The notes under the pieces are model-generated. The model saw only the letters and a program-made list of their open reading frames with translations. It had not been told where the DNA came from and made no database searches. From Branchinecta lynchi (Eukaryota > Arthropoda > Branchiopoda > Anostraca > Branchinectidae), in NCBI GenBank assembly GCA_023053575.1, contig JAKZAP010000014.1:21168938-21232937 (forward strand): a stretch of DNA of 64,000 nucleotides, written 5' to 3'. Both the position numbers and the translations under genes were made by a program. Of this stretch, positions 21,266 through 33,144 are shown in pieces (position 1 is the stretch's first letter; each line of letters starts with the position of its first letter).

Positions 21266-22489
21266 TTTTAGTGATCCGAAAACTTAAGCGGAGGGATACC
21301 TAGAAAAAGTTGTCCGTCTGTCCGTCCGGCTAAGGAAAGGGAGTCATATATTTTGTTCAAACTTGGTGCGAGTCTTTTGGTCAAAGGACAGGTCAAATTT
21401 GCAGATTGGCTCCGTAGTTCTAATTAAATATTCTTTGAGCCCAAGCTGACTTTGAAACATATATTCAAATAATGTATACAACGGATACGTCAGCTACGAT
21501 TCTTCATCAGCAATATTTCGGCCCTTTTTGGCAAGGATCCTCGTCAGGCTGTCAATCTTCAGGGTCAAAGTCGGAGAAGGAAACAAACCTGTAATAAATA
21601 ACTGAAGCTTCTACCGACTATAAATAATCTTATTCGGGCAAATTCCTTTCAAATACCTCTATAGGGAAAAAACTAGTCCTAATTTAATTTTTGACACGGC
21701 CGCTGTTTTTGCGATGACAAGAAAGTTTTATTTTTCGTATTTAGCTTAAATTTTCTTTCATTAATAACCTCGTTCCATGTTTCTATTATGGAGCACTATT
21801 GTTTGGGGTGGGAGAGTGGGTCGAGATTAAGGGGCCGACAAAAATATTTTTTTTTAAAGCCAATGAGATGTGGATTTAGGGGTAAGCTGATGTGCTGAAT
21901 CCGCATATGATCTCACCGAAAACACAGTTCGCCCGGAATCTGGTCTAAACAGGAAAATTTGTAAAAGTAAAAGTTTTACTTGAGGTTGATTAAAAGTTTG
22001 ATACAGAGATAAGGAGAGATGCTGAATCCGGATATGCAAATTATTTTCTCCCGAAAATTCAGTTCACCCGGAATCCGGCCAAACCCAGAAATTTTTTAAA
22101 AGTGAAGGTTTTACTTGGAGTCGATTAGAGGTTCTGTACAGGCGTAAGGAGACCGGTAAATTATTTTCTTTCCGGACATACAGTCTCCCCGGAATTCGAC
22201 GAAAACCGCAAAATTTGTTGAAAGTAAAAGTTCTGTCGAAAGTTGGTTAGACGCTGGAATTTGATTCCGACAAAAGCATAAGAAACTTTTGTCTGCTGTA
22301 TTTCTTCTGTATGAAAAGAACCCGATGGGCGGACGAGTCGACCGACGCCCGTCAACAGCATATCGATTTTTTCGATGGAGGGTAGAGTCATCCTTAATCG
22401 CCATAATCCGTGTATGAAAACTATTTTCTCGCCGGACACATAGTTCGCCCGAATCCGGCTGAAACCAGAAAATTTGCTAAAAGTAACAG
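21266..22489 (+). mobile_element. Family C element, degenerate, with two insertions
   Basis: Starts with a decayed palindrome (GTGATCCGAAAACTTAAGCG). Family C order resumes after a family D insertion (21440-21790) with GAGATTAAGGGGCCGACAAA and ATGCTGAATCCG units. A 150-bp stretch at about 22255-22405 is foreign and includes a GACGAGTCGACCGACG segment. The 3' palindrome is missing and the next C element begins at 22490. Confidence 0.65.
21440..21790 (-). mobile_element. Family D fragment with hammerhead-like core (possible Penelope-like element LTR)
   Basis: Minus strand: CTGACGA (21541-21547), a stem-loop GGATCCTT GCCAA AAAGGGCC, then GAAA (21516-21519), then a second CTGATGA (21504-21510). 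CUGANGA-stem II-GAAA is the hammerhead ribozyme core. Penelope-like retroelements are known to carry such motifs in their terminal repeats. The rest (TAATAAATAACTGAAGCTTC, GACACGGCCGCTGTTTTTGC) is shared with 46480-46760. Confidence 0.5.
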
Positions 22490-23425
22490 TTTTTGGGACC
22501 ACAAATCGTAAGTGGCGGAATATCTGCGACATCGCAAAAGTTGTCCGTCTGTTCGTCTGTGCGCAATATAACTCTCGAAGGGAATGAGATATTTTGATGA
22601 GACTTGGTGTGAGGATTCTTTGGTCAAGAGTAAGGTCGAGTTCGTAGATGGGCTCTGTAGCCCTACATTTAGTGGTAGAGGAGGGGGTTCAAATTAAGGG
22701 GCAAATGAAGTATTTTTAAACAGATAATGTGATAGTCAGTTATGAAGTAAGAAGACATGCTGAACACGATGGTGAAAACCATTTTGTCACCGGACAAGTA
22801 GTTCGCCAGGATCCGGCCAAAACTGGACAGTTAGTTAAAACTAAAAGTTTTATTTAGAGTATATTAGATGTTCGATTTAGGGGTAAGAAGACATGCTGAG
22901 CACTTATGTGAAATCCGGCCAAAACCGGAAAATTGTTAAAAGTTAAAGTTTTATTTGCATTTGATTAGATATCCGATTTGGGGTGAAAATAGATGCTGAA
23001 TCTGTTCATGACAATCATTTTGTACCCGGACATATAGTTCGACCGGAATCCGGCTGAAGCCGTAAAATTTGTTGTAAGTTAAATTGATTAGATGTTCAAT
23101 ATTGAGGAAAGAAGATACGCTAAATTCGTTGTTGAGCTTTCTTTTTTCACCGGACAGTAGTTCGAGAATTCGGCCGAAACCGGGAAATTGGCAAAAGTGG
23201 CAGGAGGTTTTCGTCAGAACAGATATGGCTTATAGGGGTAACACACACATGCTGAATCCATATCTGAACTTGGTTTTCTCACATGATTAGCTATTTTGCC
23301 TTAATCTGTTTCTGAATTTGAATAGTAAAAATGTTCAGGGAGTCGAGTCTGGTGAAGACAAGACCCAGTTGTCTGGATCAAGTATTGAATTTTGGGGATC
23401 CCATCCGAAACCTTTGGTCTTGTTT
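22490..23425 (+). mobile_element. Family C element, complete
   Basis: Start GTTTTTGGGACCACAAATCG (palindrome damaged), end TTTTGGGGATCCCATCCG followed by AAACCTTTGGTCTTGTTT. Internal ATGCTGAA/CCGGCCAAAACCGG units as in the other copies. Confidence 0.75.
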
Positions 23426-24319
23426 CTGAAGCTGTGCCGTTTGACCGTAGTTTGTTAATAGAACAAAAAAACTAAAATTAAGAAACTAACAAACAAATAA
23501 CACAAAAACAACACTATAGTGCGACATCAATTTGTCTCCAGCAGATGCCTCCAATCTATTAGGGGGTTTGCTGCCAGGAGAATAAGGTCAGGGTTTGAAT
23601 AGGGTTTGCTACCAGGAGAATAAAACAGTTCTCCGACAGCCATAACCGCACAACGAAGGATGATTGGGCTTTTCGAGCAAGTTCAGCAAAACTGCAGCAA
23701 TGGTCCTGGACAAATGTCTGAAGCTCTTTCGAGCCGGCAGACAGATCAGACGCCTAAGAATTCTCATTTGTTCGCAAACAACCAGACAGTTTCAGGACAG
23801 TTTCATACGCACACATTTTTAAAGTATTTTTTTTTTTAAGTTAATGTAGCCAAAGAAATCGATCTATAGGTATCGGATTTTGAACTGTCACAACCAGGAC
23901 CTTTGGGATCGGCACAATACTGACATTTATCATCGATGGCGGCACAAAACTGTGCGTAACAAAAAGACTGATAAATGTTGCTAACAGAGAGTATTTTTCA
24001 TTTGAAGCATATTTTAAATGTCTTGCCGAAATACCATCCGCAATTATTTACATTAAGATCCTTAAGGAAACCTCAACTAGATAAGGGGTTATCTCATCAA
24101 TCGGTTCAATAGAACTAAGACCTTCCTCCCACGAATAGTCGCTATCTACAGAACTAAATAACAGAATTTTTTTAAATTTTAATTCCATTCGGAAGTCGTA
24201 TAGAGCTTCGATTTGCGGGCAAGAAGTAACGATAAATTCAAATATTTTCTTTGTTCGGAAATAATCTGAAACAAAATCCTCCAATGCAATTTACAAGGTG
24301 GTACATACAAACTTTAAAA
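23426..24319. other. Intronic, unassigned; weak minus-strand open frame
   Basis: The only candidate is a minus-strand open frame at 24048-24284 (about 78 codons). It has fairly protein-like composition (acidic C-terminal half, FVSDYFRTKKIFEFIVTS near the N-terminus) and follows TTTTGTTTCAG. I do not recognise it and there is no partner exon, so I do not call a gene. Confidence 0.3.
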
Positions 24320-25087
24320 ACAAGACCAAAGGTGTCGATGGGATCCCAAAAACCTAATACTTGATCCAGACAATTGGGCTTGTATTCGCTAGATCCAGTC
24401 TTCACCAGTCTAATCGTCAGAGAAAACCAAGTTCAGATATACCTCTATAAGACATATCTATTTTGACGATGCTGACCGAAACTTCCTGATTTACTTTATC
24501 TGCCAAGTTTCCGCTTTCGCCCGAATTCCGAGCGAACTACTAGTCCAGCAAAAAAAGAAAATTCAGAAACTAATCTAGCGTATCTCCTTATCCCCATAAA
24601 GAACTTCTAATCAACTTTAAATAAAATTTTGACTTAAAAAAGATTCAGGTTACAACCGGATTCTGGACTAATTATATGTCCAGGTAAAAAAACGATTATC
24701 ATAATATAAAACTTTTGTTTTTAACAAATTTTCCGGTTTTGCCGGATTCCGGGCGAACTAGTTTTCTGACGAGAAAATGGTTTTCACCATCGTGTTCAGC
24801 ATATCTTCTTACCCCATGATCGACTATCACATTATCTCTTCAAAAGTATTTCACTTGCCCCTTAATTTAAACCCCCTCCACCACCCCTAAATGTAGGGCT
24901 ACAGAGCCCATCTACGAAATTTATCTTACTCTTGACCCAAAGAATCCTCACACCAGGTTTCATTAAAATATCTCATTCCCTTCGAGAGTTATAGCGCTCA
25001 CAGGCGGGCAGACAGACAGACGGACAACTTTTGCGATGTCATAGGTATCCCGGCACCTACGTTTTGGGATCCCAAAAAGTTTTGTAG
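24320..25087 (-). mobile_element. Family C element, complete, inverted
   Basis: Runs from ACAAGACCAAAGGTGTCGAT-GGGATCCC to CCTACGTTTTGGGATCCCAA on the + strand. Shorter than other copies because it has fewer internal units. Confidence 0.8.
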
Positions 25088-26270
25088 TATTTGCTACTGG
25101 GATTAATATTGTCTCTAAAAAGGTAATCTTGTCTCAGTAGAGATAAGATAAATTCCAGTAGCAAATACTGCAGTTAACTTTAATCCTCACTCGGAGAAAC
25201 TTTTTACAGTGACAAATAACCTGATTGATAAGAATAGTTTAAGATTTTCGACTTGCGTTGGTAATGCGGTCGGAATCTGACCGCAATCCCGGTAATCCGG
25301 TCTGTGAAAAACAACAGGCTTATATAGTCTAGCGAAAAAAGGAACCTGCTAGACCCGATTATGCGGACGAAGAATATCACCTTTGGAATCCATTTGGAAT
25401 CCCAATTCTTTGATTGTTGTATTGAGAGGTACTTTGACAGTGCCCAGCATTGTACCTTCCAAATCTTGCCACCAGCTCATCTCATGTTCATAACTACCAG
25501 ACCAGGTCCTGGTTTGAACTAGGAGTTTCAGATGCGAAAATGCTTCCGAATTAATTCTTTAAATTTGTTTCAACCATGTTCTGGACACTGGACAGGTTCG
25601 AGCGCTTGCGCACTTGTTTGTATTAGTTGTACCGTGTTTCTTGATATAGGAAAAGTAGACACCGTGGCACCTACCCTAACGTGGAATTGAATAATTATGC
25701 ACAAAAATTTGGGGTTGGTACATTCTCTGATACCATGATGGGTATAAATGAGACTCGCTCTCGGTATATGGTATATGATCGCTAGGGGTCCTGTGCTCGG
25801 CTTAATGGAAATCCGGAGAGCCTGCTACAAATTACAGTACTTCTCCTCTGGCATGCGATTAAGCTTGCGATGAGAAATGATAAGATGTCGTCTGGGTGGA
25901 AGTCGACAACCCGTTTATTGATGTTCATGGACCGGAGGTTGCTGAGGTAGTAGACCTCCCCGCTAGATCTTCTAGTTCTATGTAAGGTTAGTTACGGAAC
26001 TAGAGAACTATTAAAGTCTAATCAAAACGGAAGATATACGACAGTCTAAGTTATCCATCATATCTATTCACTTAAATAGGCTTGTCTACATCCACAGTTA
26101 AAAAAAAGTAAAATCTCATCTCTTGGAACATAATTAATTTGTAGTTTTTAAATTTCTAGTTAGTTGATTCGATTGTGGTGCGTTGGTCGTCCAGGTCTAC
26201 CTGCATTCCCTTCTTCTTTTTATTATTTATTTTGTTAGATTGGAGTTTTAATGGTCGATGGGTATGGCGG
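25088..26270. other. Intronic, unassigned
   Basis: No exon, RNA gene or known element recognised. A local inverted repeat near 25088-25170 pairs AGTATTTGCTACTGG with CCAGTAGCAAATACT. Confidence 0.35.
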
Positions 26271-26425
26271 CGTGCTTAAGTTGTATCTTTATTTTTTTTT
26301 TTTTTTTGTAGTTAGATCAGTTATTAGTCCGGCCTTTTCGTGCTTTGTGCCCTGGCTGATTTGTGTAATTTTTATTTTGGTAGAAGTAGGTATATCAATA
26401 AATGAACCTGAACCTGACGATGTCT
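26271..26425 (+). repeat. LINE 3' end with GAACCT tail
   Basis: T tract, TTAGTCCGGCCTTTTCGTGC, then TATATCAATAAATGAACCTG-AACCTGA. An AATAAA-like signal plus a short hexamer tail is typical of a LINE 3' terminus. Confidence 0.5.
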
Positions 26426-26669
26426 AGTGAAAATACGTTATCTATTGAATCAAAATGAACTTATTCGTACGGACCTGTCGTACCTGATCTATGTCGTTGT
26501 ACCAATAGGCTCAAAATATTTTACTTTTGTCCTCGGACGCCCTCATCTCTCATCGTGATAATGTGCTAAGTGCTCATAAGCTTCCCTCTGTTGGCCATTG
26601 AAACCCTCGCCTGACGTTCAAATTCGTCGCGGCTGAAAGAATTTTGACTTGTCGTGCAAACAGTACATA

Positions 26670-26965
26670 TTCTGAACGTCACTACTAGAGCCCAAGATGA
26701 AAAAATAAAATCCCTGAAAAGAGTCAAAATAATTCGGTATATATTTAAAATTCAAGAAAAAAATAAGTTGGTTTTTCAGTTAAACTTTAAGGCACCCATG
26801 ACATAATTTTCTTGCCATTTTCGGAATTTTGTATTCGCACATTAGAGCTAGGCTCCATGTCCATCTAGTGGGCTGTAGTTCCGTAATTTCAATAATCAGG
26901 GCAGGTGCTCGCAGACTGGAATTCCTGCCAGGGTTTTCGGCATCATCATCAGTCCCAAACAAAAA
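26670..26965 (-). repeat. Family J fragment with shared flank
   Basis: GAACGTCACTACTAGAGC ... AATAAGTTGGTTTTTCAG-TTAAACTTTAA is one end of family J (compare 49610-49720). The following sequence (GGAATTCCTGCCAGG-TTTTC, CATCATCATC) matches the flank of the J copy at 54644-55022. J may therefore sit in a larger repeat here as well. Confidence 0.6.
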
Positions 26966-26979
26966 AAATAGAATTTTTT

Positions 26980-27700
26980 AGTGATGTTCCTTGGAAAATA
27001 TCCACTCTTGCGAGCGGTGCAGCAGCTTTCCGTTTCCGGTTTTCACCATTTTTTGTGGAGCTCATAACTCTTGAACCAGTGCTGATATCAGGTTTAAACT
27101 TGATACACTTGTGCGTACTGGGGTCTAGTTGTGCCTTTTGAGGGTCTCGACCCCCCCCCCCCCCCCCCACACACACCCGGTTCAGGGGAGATTGGGCGCA
27201 GATTGCCCAGTGAATAATGTTCAGAACTTGACCAGAGCTGGACGTATGACGATAAAATGCCTTGTACTTGTAGATCCTAGGGCTGGGAAATTACTTTTTA
27301 AGTTACACTTCCCCAACCAACCCCGTTCATGGGCAACTGGGCCCAGACTGACCAAGGGTAAATAAAGTTCGTAACCGTGACAGGAATCAACATGTTGCAA
27401 GTTGAAACTTGGTAGGCTTGTGAGCATTGGGGTATCTTTTTGCTTTTTGGGGGTCCCAAACCCACTACCACTTGTTTCAGGGGCAATTGGGCCCAGATTG
27501 TCCATTTTTTAACGCGTTTATCTCGACCATAACATGTGATGGGACGATGCAATTCCTTGTGCTTTTAGATCTTAGGGTTTGGGATAAATCGGTGGAGTTG
27601 AACCACCCTCCATGTTCATGGGCAAGTGGGCCCAAATTACCCATGAGTTATGTGTTTGACACGTGACTGGAATCAAAATCTTAAGTTGGTAAACTTGAGG
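26980..27700 (+). repeat. Family P tandem repeat, about 145-bp unit, four copies
   Basis: The segment TTCAGGGGCAATTGGGCCCA-GATTGCCCA recurs at about 27182, 27325, 27475 and 27613. Copies 1 and 3 resemble each other, as do 2 and 4, so the unit has a two-step structure. It also carries CATAACTCTTGAACCAGTGC-TGATATC-GG-TTAAACTTG, a degenerate form of the core motif of families A and C. A C tract lies at 27150-27169. Confidence 0.75.
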
Positions 27701-27719
27701 AAATATAGGACTAGATACG

Positions 27720-27802
27720 CATTTTGATTCAATTTAATTCAGTTTTATTTCAACACCAATTACGGACTAGCCGAATAGCAGGTGGTAAAGTCAAACATAC
27801 AT
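27720..27802 (-). repeat. LINE-like 3' tail
   Basis: ATTCAATTTAATTCAGTTTT-ATTTCAACACC followed by CGGACTAGCCGAATAG. It resembles the tail of the LINE at 33145 (ATTCAATTTAATTATAT then CGGACAAGCCGAC), so it is probably the same family. Confidence 0.5.
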
Positions 27803-28150
27803 TAACAAGAGCTGTAAGCTCATATGACCCTTGCAAGGCTGGTTCAGAGGATGAAATATAGAATATGCCTTTTTGTGGGTTTGTTCTGATCATCTGTAAG
27901 CACAACCCTTGAGATAAGAATGATCATATACGGACTTGAAAATCACGAGAATGCATCGTTTGGTAAAAAAAAAAGCATTTTTTTTAGAACTTGGCTATAA
28001 TGATGCGGACTTTAAAGGAGCTAGAAATTCATCTGTAATCAAAACCCTTAAGGTAAAAACGACATTAGGCCGTTGGGGATCATTAATATATATCGTTCGG
28101 TCAAAAGTAATTTTTTTTTTCACTTTTCGGTTAAGATGCGTACTTTAAGG
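27803..28150 (-). repeat. Family B element, inverted copy
   Basis: Starts AACAAGAGCTGTAAGCTCAT and contains GGGGATCATTAATATATATC and TTTCACTTTTCGGTTAAGA, the reverse complements of the 9225-9996 copy. Confidence 0.65.
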
Positions 28151-28159
28151 GTGCTAGGA

Positions 28160-29220
28160 ATAATGGATAAGTGACTATGTCTAACCCGACGATGTCAAGT
28201 TTCTAATGCTCCAGCAAAGTTGTGTCGCCCTAGCACATCTGAAAGTTCCTTAACTCACGATCACCGGAATTTCGGACACCCCCCCTACAGCCCCCCCCCC
28301 TCGGTACCCGAATCCGGTCTGATTCTGTCACTGATGCACCTGTGACTTGAGCCTGTACTTTGCACTAAGTTTCATCCTGATCGCTTCACTCTATGCGTGT
28401 CATAAGATTTCCGGTTCTCCCCTCCGACCTCCCCCCCCCAATTCATCGGATCCGGCCCGGACTCGAAATGGGGCATTTCAGATAAGAGGTCTTTCAAGTA
28501 TCAAGTTTCATAAAGATCTGATAACCCATTCGAAAGTTATGCATGCCACTAATTTCCGTATTCCGCCGTCTCCCCCTCCCCACACGATAGTAGAATCAGG
28601 TGAGTGACTCTTTCCAAATTAATATGGTCGGGTCCCTGATATGCCTGCCAAGTTTTATCGTTCTAGCCCACCTGGAAGTAGGCTACATTAACTACGGATC
28701 GCCGGAATTCCGGAACCCCCCTCCAACTCCCCCCACAGTGTCCGAATCCGATACAGTTCTGTCAGTTATGTATCTAGAGCTTATGCTTGTTCTTCCCACC
28801 AAGTTTCATCCCGATCGCTCCACTTTGAGAGTTTCACACGGTTTCCGGTTCCCCCCTCCGACTCCCCCCCCCCATATTCGTTGGATCCGGTCTGGACTTG
28901 AATTGAGACATCTGAGACACGAGGTCTTTCAAGATATTAAGTTTCATTAAGATTCGATCACCCATTCGAAAGTTATGCACGCCCCTATTTTCCGGATTCC
29001 GCCGACTACCCTTCCCCCACGATGGTCGGATCGTAAACCAATGATAGGTGATTATTACCAAGTGACTATTTTCAAATTATTTTCGTCGGGTCCCTGATAT
29101 GCCTGCCAAGTTTCATCGTCCTAGCCTTTCGGGAAGTACCCTAACTCGAGAACAGTGGACCGACAGACCGACCGAAAAGTGATCGGTATATGGCACCTGA
29201 GCAGAGCTGCAAGTGCCGTA
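28160..29220 (-). mobile_element. Family A element, inverted
   Basis: C-rich strand modules (CCAAGTTTCATCCCGATCGC, TCCGACTCCCCCC, AAGTTTCATTAAGATTCGAT) in two rounds. It ends GACAGACCGACCGAAAAGTG-ATCGGTA and an imperfect terminal hairpin TATGGCACCTG ... CAAGTGCCGTA (29189-29220). Confidence 0.75.
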
Positions 29221-29369
29221 AAAACCAACCAAAATTATCAACATGTCCTAGAAAGTGGTCAAATTAAATATAAAATACTGAGAACAAACAATATAAAAAG
29301 TAACGATTGGGGTAAGAGACAGGGGGGGGGGGGTAAATAATAATCTACTAATTTCTGTTACGTACGGAA

Positions 29370-29545
29370 ACAAAGTAGGGGTCAAAACTATTCTTGTATC
29401 TCACGTGTCAGCAAAACACTGGTTGAAGGGTAGGGGACTGGTTCGGAAGCTTGTCTGTGAGGCCTCACCCTTTCTGTTGTAAAGACGGGGTGCAGGATGA
29501 CGCGAAGGACTTGGTTCAGAAGAGTCTGCCCTCCAAAATTTAAGC
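29370..29545 (-). pseudogene. LINE reverse transcriptase C-terminal fragment, degenerate
   Basis: Minus-strand translation gives NQVLRVILHPVFTTERVRPH then RQASEPVPYPST. It lines up with the better-preserved copy at 33420-33650 (ENPVLRDILPPDFSADRVRP). After a stop and a frameshift, SFDPYFVSVRN corresponds to SFVPSFVRLYN. It is the extreme C-terminus of a non-LTR polyprotein, dead. Confidence 0.6.
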
Positions 29546-29797
29546 AAAAATTTTCACGACGGAGAGACAGCGTTGTCAGATTATGTTTTTTTTTTAAGAA
29601 AATAGATATAAGAGACTTTCAGAAATTTATCCGTTATTAGGACGGAAAGAAGTTTGAGTCCCCGAAGGCCTATATTAGCTTTCTTTAAACTGGAATCTAC
29701 GTGCTTTTCCCACTTCATATCATTCCTGATGAATAAAACCCAGCAGTTTTATTTCTTTAACATGTTGCTCACTTTGGAGGACAAGATTTGGGTACAC

Positions 29798-30862
29798 TTT
29801 TTGGGATTCCAAAACGTAAGTGGAGGGATAGCCTACTCATGACATCGCAAAAGTTGTCCGTCTGTCTGTCCGTACGATAACCCTCGAATGGATTGAGATA
29901 TTTTGTTGAAACGTGGTGGGAGGATCCTCTGGGTCAAAGTACAGGTCAAGTTCGAAGATAGGCTCTGTAGCCCTATGTTTGAGGGTGGGGGAGGGGTTTC
30001 AGATTAAGGGGCACACAAAATATTTTTTGAAAGCTATTGATATAGTCGATTTAGGGGTTAAAGAGACATGCTGAATTCAAATATGAAATTTATTTTCTTG
30101 CCGGACAAAAAGTTCACCCGGAATTTGGTGAAAACCGAAATTTAGTGAAAAGTGAAATTTTAATATGAAGTTGATTAAATGTTCTTTTTTGGGGCAAAGA
30201 GACGTGCTGAGTCTGAATATGAAATTTATTTTCTCGCTGGACAACTAGTTCGGCCGGAATCAGGCCGGAACCGAAGAATTTGTTAAAAGTAAAAGTTTTA
30301 TTTGAATTTGATAAGATGTTCGAATTGCGGGTAAGAAGACATGCTGAATTCGCAAATGACGATCATTTTCTCACCGGACGTATAGATCACTCTGAATCCG
30401 GCTGAAACCGGGAAATTTGTTAAAAGTAAAATTTAATCTGAAATTGATTAGAGGTTGGATGTAGGGACATGCTGAATTTCTTTTTTGAGCTTTATTTTTT
30501 TGCCAGACGAGTAGTTTGTTCCGGAATCCGGCCGAAACAGGAAGTTGGGCAGGTAAAGAAGGAAGGAGATACGACGTAGGCTATAGGGTAAACTATATGC
30601 TGAATCAGTATCTGAATATTTGACAGCACAAAACGGATATCTTAATATGTCTGAACTTGTTGAAACTCAGCTGGCGTATCCGGTCTGCTCTGTCGAATAT
30701 GAACTTGGTCTTCTCCGAATATTACCATTGGCCTTAACCTGTCTGTAGACTTTAAAAGTAAAAATGTTCAAGAAGTCTGTTGAAGACCGAATATCTACAG
30801 GACCGATTTATCGGGAGCAAATATTAAAATTTTGGGATCCCATCGAAACCTTTGGTCTTGTT
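29798..30862 (+). mobile_element. Family C element, complete
   Basis: Start CTTTTTGGGATTCCAAAACG (one change in the palindrome), end ATTTTGGGATCCCATCG then AAACCTTTGGTCTTGTTT. Contains ACGATAACCCTCGAATGGAT and the usual tandem units. Its 3' end abuts a reverse-transcriptase fragment. Confidence 0.8.
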
Positions 30863-30869
30863 TGAAAAG

Positions 30870-31125
30870 AGATCGTTAGGACCACTGATTTTTCCGTGTT
30901 TACAACCATCTGGTCTGCAGATACTTCATCACAAGTATCATCTATGATATGTTGTGCTTTGCTTTTTACATTTCTACGGCAGACTTCTAACAGGGAGAGG
31001 TCATCTACGTATTTCCAGCGATCACAATGTCGCAAGCTCATTGACCATGGTTAGAAAAAGCAGCGGACCTAAAAGCATACCTTGAGGAACTCCAGAGATA
31101 ATTGGAAGGGGTCAGAGTATGAATT
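30870..31125 (-). pseudogene. Non-LTR reverse transcriptase fragment with YVDD motif
   Basis: The minus strand encodes GVPQGMLLGPLLFLTMVNEL (motif B region), then after a +1 shift CDRWKYVDDLSLLEV, the catalytic motif C with YVDD. It continues HIIDDTCDEVSADQMVVNTE, then is cut by the family C element. The VPQG-LGP-LFL and KYVDDLSLLE wording fits L2/CR1-like or related LINEs. The frameshift between motifs B and C means it is inactive. Confidence 0.75.
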
Positions 31126-31297
31126 CTTATATTTAGTCTGCTGAGTCCTATTAGATAGAAAATTTGCAACTATCTTGACAAGGAGTGATGGCACACCATC
31201 CCGACCTCTCACCCGCACCGGTCCACACTCCCGTTCATGTTCAGCTTGGCCAGATTTCCCATTAGTTAAGTTCGTCTATGACAGGTCTTAAAGCACA

Positions 31298-31627
31298 ATG
31301 GACACTTCTAATGCTTTATTTTGTATTAAATGCTTCACAAATAAACATTTCCGACTTCCTTTAGAAAGCGCTACGAAAATCGGCCGTTTTCTTGTTATCC
31401 CCTGTCTTTACCTCTCTGGCATTTCGGCGATCCAAATCTTAGGAGCTGGGATATCGTGGCAGGAAATCCAAAAACTCCCAGCAATGCTTGATCGAAAAGA
31501 ATATATTGGAGATGTCACCGATAAGTCAAACCGCAGATGCCGTTTACCTGATTGTTCTAGTGTCTTATCAGAAGTTCCATGTTTTAAGTGCCTATTAAAA
31601 GTTTTTCTTTGTAGAATAGTGTTGTGA
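31298..31627 (+). other. Open frame of 109 codons, unrecognised
   Basis: The predicted peptide is Cys-rich and starts MDTSNALFCIKCFTNKHFRL. It has a hydrophobic middle (LVIPCLYLSGISAIQILGAG), a charged stretch (LDRKEYIGDVTDKSNRRC) and ends LPDCSSVLSEVPCFKCLLKV-FLCRIVL. The end has a faint look of the 'LP ... SFK--LK-FL' terminus of LINE proteins. I see no splice signals linking it to the synphilin-like gene. It may be chance or a LINE relic. Confidence 0.25.
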
Positions 31628-31629
31628 AG

Positions 31630-33140
31630 CTTGGTTAACTTGCTTTATAAAATGTACCAGAATTTGCAATAAGTTTATAAAAAATAACATAGCTGCAAAA
31701 GTCATTAAAAAACAAATAGCCTATTCAAATCTGAATTAGACAAGTTGATTTATGCATAAAATAAAGATCTACTAGGTGTTATAAGAAACATCACTTTTAT
31801 CTTTGTACAAGCTAGTAAATTGAGCATGTACAAGCCCAAAAAACTACGCTTTGAAATATCACAGAGAGGAAACTGTTGAAAAAGCTGCTGAGCTAGGGGG
31901 TAAGCATTCTTCCTAGGTTGTTACAGAGTGGGATTGGGGTATTTTGATGTGCCCATGGAACTTTAAGTTCATCTCTCGTATACTTTTGGATATATATGTA
32001 TAGATGTGGATTTTTTCCGTTCTATGATTGAAATGCAGACAGTCCGGATAGGAAATCCTATCTGCACCATAAAGGTACTGGAGTCACGCGATAAGCAGTG
32101 GTCTTCTACGCACTATTCTCTGGTCTTTCGCCGAAGGTGTAGTTTGACGTTGGCATGAGATAAAGCACGTGTGGAACGTCGGGGGTGAGAGGTCCTGTCC
32201 GGGTTGCATTGCCCCACTCGCAGGTTGCCAATTAAGTAACCGATGGGGGGTATAACCCAGCCCAAACATTCAACGTCGGTTGAGGATAGGCGCTTAGGCC
32301 TGTAAGAATACACCTGAGTAACGTCACTGCATCCATTCAAGAGCAGCGGGCTGTAGGCTTACTGGATCTCAACAGGGTTATGTGTACTGATGCGTATATT
32401 TAGATATTCTGCGTCGCTATCCGCTAATCACCCTTAACTTTGCTGTAGATACAGCAAGGACCTTCTGCGTTTGTTATGACGATGTCATGTCCATGCAGTT
32501 GCTGTGGTATAAGACAGCTGTTTGTTTTAAGGAATCGAACTAGTTCGGTAAGGGCTCCTAGATCATCTGAGTGGGTTTGTTGTTGTTTTACTTTTACTGT
32601 TTCACGAAACCAAATAGCCGTCAATCAATTACCGTATCGACACCTGTTTTGACAGGTCCTAATCCAGTTTTCGGCTGAGGAATTGATTTGCAGTTCCCAG
32701 GATTCGAACTTGATATATTTCCTAGCGATGTCCCTGAAGTCTTGAACAGCCTCATGAACATCTTTCTGATTTCCTTCTCCTTCTTCCTTAAGGATTGAGA
32801 GACTGTTCTGGCTTTATCTTCTTGGCAATTGTTCAGTGCCCTCATCGGATAATTGCCGTCATCCCAGACAAGGTTTAAGGCCACATAATATGCCTCCCCT
32901 CATCCTACTCTTCCACAGTGTACTGTTCTAGTACTAATCAAGGTTCGACTAGTATCCTCGCCATCACGGTTGGGTTGTCAGCTCACCACATTTTCAGGTT
33001 TTCATCTTGGCCTCCATTGGGTATTCATTATCCCCCTAACCCTATCGGAAGTTCTCGCTGTCGAGCCAAGATCACGATTCAGTACCCAATAATCCTACTC
33101 TTCAGGAGTGCACTGTTCTTCTATTACTTAAGGCTTGTCT
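31630..33140. other. Intronic, unassigned
   Basis: No recognised exon, RNA gene or transposon end. Several short minus-strand open frames (32113-32340, 32621-32884) lack family features. The 32640-32890 stretch could be eroded LINE coding sequence but I cannot show it. Confidence 0.3.
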
Positions 33141-33144
33141 TTTC

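Noticed and set aside
24048..24284. Minus-strand 78-codon frame as a gene
   Set aside because: Composition is protein-like, but there is no homology I can name, no second exon and no clear start, so it is mentioned only within the unassigned stretch.
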